A stretch of DNA of 9,225 nt from positions 1,031 to 10,255 of the forward strand of contig DHHE01000227.1 of assembly GCA_002403115.1 (NCBI GenBank), written 5' to 3'. Positions within the stretch are counted from its first letter, which is position 1, and each line of letters begins with the position of its first letter. Under the pieces are notes generated by a model, which ran no database searches, was not told the DNA's origin, and saw nothing but the letters and a program-made list of their open reading frames with translations. Shown piece after piece: positions 6,749 through 9,225 of the stretch. The stretch is from a bacterium UBP2_UBA4780. GTDB lineage: Bacteria; Edwardsbacteria; AC1; EtOH8. A program made the translations under genes and the position numbers.

Positions 6749-6749
6749 G

Positions 6750-6801
6750 TTTTGGCTCAAGATCTTGTTTTCAACTCAAATTTTAATACATTTTGCCTCA
6801 A
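6750..6801. repeat. Three related 11-12-bp direct repeats in the DUF1015 promoter/leader
   Basis: On the plus strand the copies are TTTTGGCTCAA (6750-6760), TTTTCAACTCAA (6768-6779) and TTTTGCCTCAA (6791-6801). All face the same way, with start-to-start distances of 18 and 23 bp. One lies in the promoter spacer, one around the predicted transcription start and one just before the ribosome site. They could be operator half-sites, or a by-product of local AT-richness. Confidence 0.35.
6758..6767. promoter_or_regulatory. 10-bp perfect palindrome CAAGATCTTG in the DUF1015 leader
   Basis: This perfect inverted repeat without spacer lies between the predicted transcription start (about 6773) and the ribosome site (6743-6748). 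Its position would suit a repressor site. It partly overlaps one of the three direct repeats. Confidence 0.3.
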
Positions 6802-6808
6802 AAAGCAA
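6780..6808 (-). promoter_or_regulatory. Sigma-70-type promoter for the DUF1015 gene
   Basis: On the minus strand, TTGCTT (6808-6803) and TAAAAT (6785-6780) are separated by exactly 17 bp. The -10 matches consensus at 5 of 6 bases and the -35 at 3 of 6, including the key TTG. The promoter lies in an AT-rich island in a GC-rich window, just after a terminator, and would give a leader of about 36 bases ending in a strong ribosome site. The downstream five-gene run may be read from it too. Confidence 0.65.
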
Positions 6809-6818
6809 CTTGACCGGA

Positions 6819-6846
6819 CGAAAAGAGAAGCGCCCTTGAGGGGCGC
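6819..6846 (-). terminator. Rho-independent terminator after the AAA+ ATPase gene
   Basis: On the minus strand a 6-bp perfect GC stem (GCGCCC / GGGCGC, 6846-6841 and 6835-6830) with a 5-base loop is followed by the T-rich tract TTCTCTTTTCG (6829-6819). It sits about 28 bp after the ATPase stop at 6875 and before the DUF1015 promoter, which separates the two transcription units. The T-run is interrupted, so termination may be incomplete. Confidence 0.75.
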
Positions 6847-6874
6847 ATCGTTATCGGATTCCGTAAAGACTCCT

Positions 6875-8665
6875 TCATCCTTCGCTTTCGGACGTTCCTC
6901 CCAGCCTGGATATCCTCCGGTCCACCTCCTCGGGCGAGAGTTCGGCGAAACGCTTGGGCAGGAACCGGGCGTCGGTGCACTCCTTGACCGCCAGCATGTC
7001 CATCAGCTCCAGCCTTCGGGTATGGGCCGAGGGCCGGAACTCCCCGGCCACCTCTTTCAATATCTCGGGCAGGGCCCTCCCCTTCCCCTCCTGAAGAGCG
7101 TGCTCGCGAACCGCCCGGACGATTATCCCCTCCAGCTCGTTTCCGCTGACCGGCTCCTTGAACGAGAGCCTGGGCAGCTCCCCCGGCTTGATTTCCAGCC
7201 CCAGCTTTTTTGCCATGGCCGCGAAAAGTTCGCCGACCTCGGCCTCCTCCACCGGGGGGAACAGGGGGATGTGGACGTCCAGCCTCCCCTGGCGCTTGAG
7301 GTCCACCTCCAGCAGGTCGGGGCGGCTGGTGGCGAATATCCAGATTATCTTGCCGCGGTTGGCGGTCTCGGCCATCTCCCGGGCCAGCATCCCGTAGACC
7401 CGGCCCGAAAGGCCGGCATCCCCCTCGCCTCCGCCCCTCTTGCCGGTGGCCTGGTCGGCCTCGTCCACGAAGACCACCACCTGGCCCAGGGCCTTGAGGA
7501 TGCTGAATATTTTTTCGAGATTTCCCTCGGTGGCCCCCACCCACTTCTCGCGGAAGTTCTTCATCTCGACGAACGGGATGCCGCACTCGCCGGCGAAGCA
7601 CTGCACCAGGTACGTTTTGCCGGTCCCGATGCGCCCGGTCACCAGGTATCCCATGGGCAGGGCGTTGACGGCGCCCTGGCGTATCAGCTGGGCGTCCTGC
7701 CGCAGCCATTTCTTGGCCTCGACGTGGCCGGCCACGTCATCCAGGGTCCTCCGGCTCTCCATGAACTCCAGCCGGCCCATGGCCTCCTTCTCGATGGTCT
7801 CCTTGCGCAGACGGCTAAGATACTTGACGGTGATCCTCTCCCGGTTGCGCAGGGCCCGGCGCAGGATGTTCCGCGAGGCCACCCGGCTCATGCCCACCAG
7901 CTTGGCGGCCAGGTTCGGCAGGTCGACCTCAGAAAGCTCGGCGAACTCCTTCTCCGGCTCCACCAAGTCCGTCAGGAACCCCAGCAGCTCCTCCCTGTCC
8001 GGCAGCTTGATCTGGATCTTGGCGCTGTAGGGGCTGTTGACCACCTGCTCGTGGAGGTCGGCCAGGCTCTCGGTCAGGAGGACGGTGGCCAGGTTGGCCC
8101 CGGTCAGGGTCGAGTCCTCGGCCCAGTTGAGGATGCGGATGAGGTTGGTGCCGGCCTCCCCGGCCATGTAGATCGACTCGCCCCGGGGCGCCAGCAGGTG
8201 GGCGTGGTCCAGGATCACCGCCGCCGACTTGGCGCCGGGCAGCTTGGGATTGCGCTGCTTGGCGGCCACGCTGCCCAGGAACCGGTCCAGAAGCTCCAGG
8301 GCCTGGAGCGGCTGGCGCGGCAGCATGCCGGTGGACTCCAGGGCCCTGCTCCCCGACAGGCCGCCATCCGAGGCGAAGCTGGTGCCGTGGAACTTGTCGA
8401 AGGCCTGCAGGTAGCCGAAAAAGTGCTCCCCGCCCTTGTGGAACCGGAAGCCGCGGCACCGGTCGAAGCCCGCCACCACCTCGAAGGGTTCGAACAGGAC
8501 CTCGGCCAGGTACTGGGACAGCGGCATGAAACGGGGGTTCCTGCCGTCGGGCGCCGCCACAAGGTCGTTGATGTTGCCGAACAGCACGAACTGGCTGACG
8601 GTGTCCGACTTGAACACCCGCCGCATCTCATCGGCCCATGGCGTTAACTTGGCCGCGCCCATCAT
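6875..8665 (-). CDS. AAA+ ATPase with degenerate N-terminal ATPase-like half and conserved C-terminal AAA module
   Basis: This is a soluble protein of 596 residues. The C-terminal module (about 305-540) has Walker A GRIGTGKT (344-351) and Walker B VVFVDEAD (397-404). A pore-loop-like segment follows strand 2 (KWVGATEGN, 374-382), sensor 1 lies in IFATSRPD with Ser in place of the usual Asn (443-450), and arginine-finger residues R458 and R461 lie in KRQGRLD. It is preceded by a TLDDVAGH linker (307-314) typical of classical and Ycf46-like AAA proteins. The N-terminal half shows FVLFGNINDL (26-35), a Walker B-like AAVILDHAHLL with His replacing the catalytic Glu (148-158), and LATVLLTESLADL (192-204), but no GxxxxGKT. 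It therefore looks like a dead ATPase used for structure or binding. ATG 8665 is one base from the ribosome site; the adjacent ATG at 8662 is better spaced (four bases), giving 595 residues. The likely partner is the coupled coiled-coil protein. The remodelled substrate is unknown. Confidence 0.9.
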   Translation of the reverse strand: MMGAAKLTPWADEMRRVFKSDTVSQFVLFGNINDLVAAPDGRNPRFMPLSQYLAEVLFEPFEVVAGFDRCRGFRFHKGGEHFFGYLQAFDKFHGTSFASDGGLSGSRALESTGMLPRQPLQALELLDRFLGSVAAKQRNPKLPGAKSAAVILDHAHLLAPRGESIYMAGEAGTNLIRILNWAEDSTLTGANLATVLLTESLADLHEQVVNSPYSAKIQIKLPDREELLGFLTDLVEPEKEFAELSEVDLPNLAAKLVGMSRVASRNILRRALRNRERITVKYLSRLRKETIEKEAMGRLEFMESRRTLDDVAGHVEAKKWLRQDAQLIRQGAVNALPMGYLVTGRIGTGKTYLVQCFAGECGIPFVEMKNFREKWVGATEGNLEKIFSILKALGQVVVFVDEADQATGKRGGGEGDAGLSGRVYGMLAREMAETANRGKIIWIFATSRPDLLEVDLKRQGRLDVHIPLFPPVEEAEVGELFAAMAKKLGLEIKPGELPRLSFKEPVSGNELEGIIVRAVREHALQEGKGRALPEILKEVAGEFRPSAHTRRLELMDMLAVKECTDARFLPKRFAELSPEEVDRRISRLGGTSESEG

Positions 8666-8673
8666 CCCTCCTT
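8660..8673 (-). promoter_or_regulatory. Strong ribosome site and ATGATG stop/start junction before the AAA+ gene
   Basis: The minus strand reads AAGGAGG (8673-8667), one base, then ATGATG (8665-8660). The upstream stop TGA (8664-8662) is embedded in it. The first ATG makes an ATGA overlap and the second a TGATG overlap; the second sits at the better ribosome spacing. The junction implies coupled, roughly matched synthesis of both proteins. Confidence 0.75.
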
Positions 8674-9225
8674 AAGCCTTAGCGGCGTGTCCAACAGATT
8701 CCGGGGCATGGTGGCCTCCTCCAGGCCGCCGAACAGCTCGCCGTGCTCCGACATCCACTTGCTGGTGCCGTGCAACGACTGCATGACCCCGTCCAGCCTG
8801 ACGGTCAGCGATTCCGGATCGCTGGACATCGAGGCCTCCTCGTTGAGCAGCCTGACCTGCTTTTCTATCCTGTTCAGTTCGGCCTCGATGACCTTGAGGC
8901 TCCCTCCGGCCTTGTCCAGGTTCTCCAGTCGCTTCTTCTGGATCTCCAGGGTCCCCTGCAGGGAGCGGTGCATGGCCGAACCCTCGCTCTCCTTTTCCAT
9001 CTGTTCGGCGATCCGCTTGATCTCCTCCTCCAGCTCACCGGCCTTGACGCTTTCGGTGATGGATTTGGTGCGGATCTTGGTGTAGAGCAGCCTGAGGAAC
9101 ATCCAGACCATCTGGTTGAGGCCTCCGGTGCGCAGGTCGCCCATGGCCGCCCCGGCGTTCAGGGCCTCGGTGTTGGCGATTATCTTCTGGCAGACGTCCA
9201 CCAGCCTCCGGTAGCGTTCCTGGGA
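8662..9225 (-). CDS. Coiled-coil protein of unknown function (5' end outside window)
   Basis: I do not recognise a named family. The frame is open to the window edge, so the visible 187 residues are the C-terminal part of a longer protein. A GTG at 9201 could be read as a start, but eight upstream codons (SQERYRRL) continue the same helical pattern and no ribosome site precedes it. A short segment GLNQMVWMFLRLLYTKIR (35-52) is hydrophobic but flanked by basic residues and too short and amphipathic for a confident membrane helix. Residues about 58-133 are rich in Glu, Lys, Arg and Leu with heptad-like spacing, predicting a coiled coil with a break near 82-90. A helical tail ends in PLRLKEG. 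It is coupled to the AAA+ ATPase by the ATGATG junction, which suggests an adaptor, substrate or scaffold for that ATPase. Confidence 0.82.
   Translation of the reverse strand, partial: SQERYRRLVDVCQKIIANTEALNAGAAMGDLRTGGLNQMVWMFLRLLYTKIRTKSITESVKAGELEEEIKRIAEQMEKESEGSAMHRSLQGTLEIQKKRLENLDKAGGSLKVIEAELNRIEKQVRLLNEEASMSSDPESLTVRLDGVMQSLHGTSKWMSEHGELFGGLEEATMPRNLLDTPLRLKEG

Noticed and set aside
6737..8647. 636-residue plus-strand open frame antisense to the AAA+ ATPase gene
   Set aside because: It is a GC-rich mirror of the minus-strand gene: low-complexity Gly/Pro/Leu/Gln/His composition, no family motifs, and it covers a gene with clear AAA motifs.
9199..9201. GTG as the true start of the coiled-coil gene
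   Set aside because: The frame continues open to the window edge with a similar helical, charged pattern and no ribosome site precedes the GTG, so the gene is better treated as 5'-truncated by the window.

Overview
This is a GC-rich bacterial chromosome segment (about two-thirds G+C by eye), densely coding, with every supported gene on the minus strand. Read 5' to 3' on that strand, the window runs from base 9225 down to base 1. No rRNA, tRNA, CRISPR array, insertion sequence or phage gene was seen. The sequence does not fix the organism. The GC content, tight start/stop overlaps and conserved but uncharacterised families would fit a GC-rich environmental or candidate-phylum bacterium, but that is only an impression.

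Region A (9225-6819): a two-gene unit. The 3' part of a coiled-coil protein gene runs into the window and is translationally coupled, through an ATGATG stop/start junction with a strong ribosome binding site, to a 596-residue AAA+ ATPase. The ATPase has a C-terminal AAA module with intact key motifs and a poorly conserved N-terminal half that looks like a degenerate ATPase. A GC-rich hairpin with a T-rich tail closes the unit.

Region B (6808-5475): an AT-rich promoter island with a good -10 element, three related short repeats and a 10-bp palindrome drives a complete DUF1015 (COG4198) gene, a widespread family without a settled function.

Region C (5386-572): after an 88-bp gap comes a run of five genes whose ends all overlap. 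They encode a class I SAM methyltransferase, an HpcH/HpaI/CitE-type aldolase or lyase, a D-2-hydroxyacid dehydrogenase, a DPM/GtrB-like family 2 glycosyltransferase and a polytopic GT-C (family 39/83-like) membrane glycosyltransferase. A reasonable inference is that the GT2 enzyme loads a sugar onto polyprenyl phosphate and the GT-C enzyme transfers it to an envelope acceptor. The three soluble enzymes would make or modify the sugar, an acyl decoration or a lipid. The substrates are unknown.

Region D (560-1): the N-terminal 186 residues of a PurF-type amidophosphoribosyltransferase (glutaminase domain), cut by the window edge. It starts 11 bp after the membrane glycosyltransferase, in an AT-rich stretch with a palindrome over its start codon.

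The best candidates for something undescribed are the coiled-coil/AAA+ pair and the aldolase-dehydrogenase-methyltransferase set embedded in a lipid-linked glycosylation cassette.
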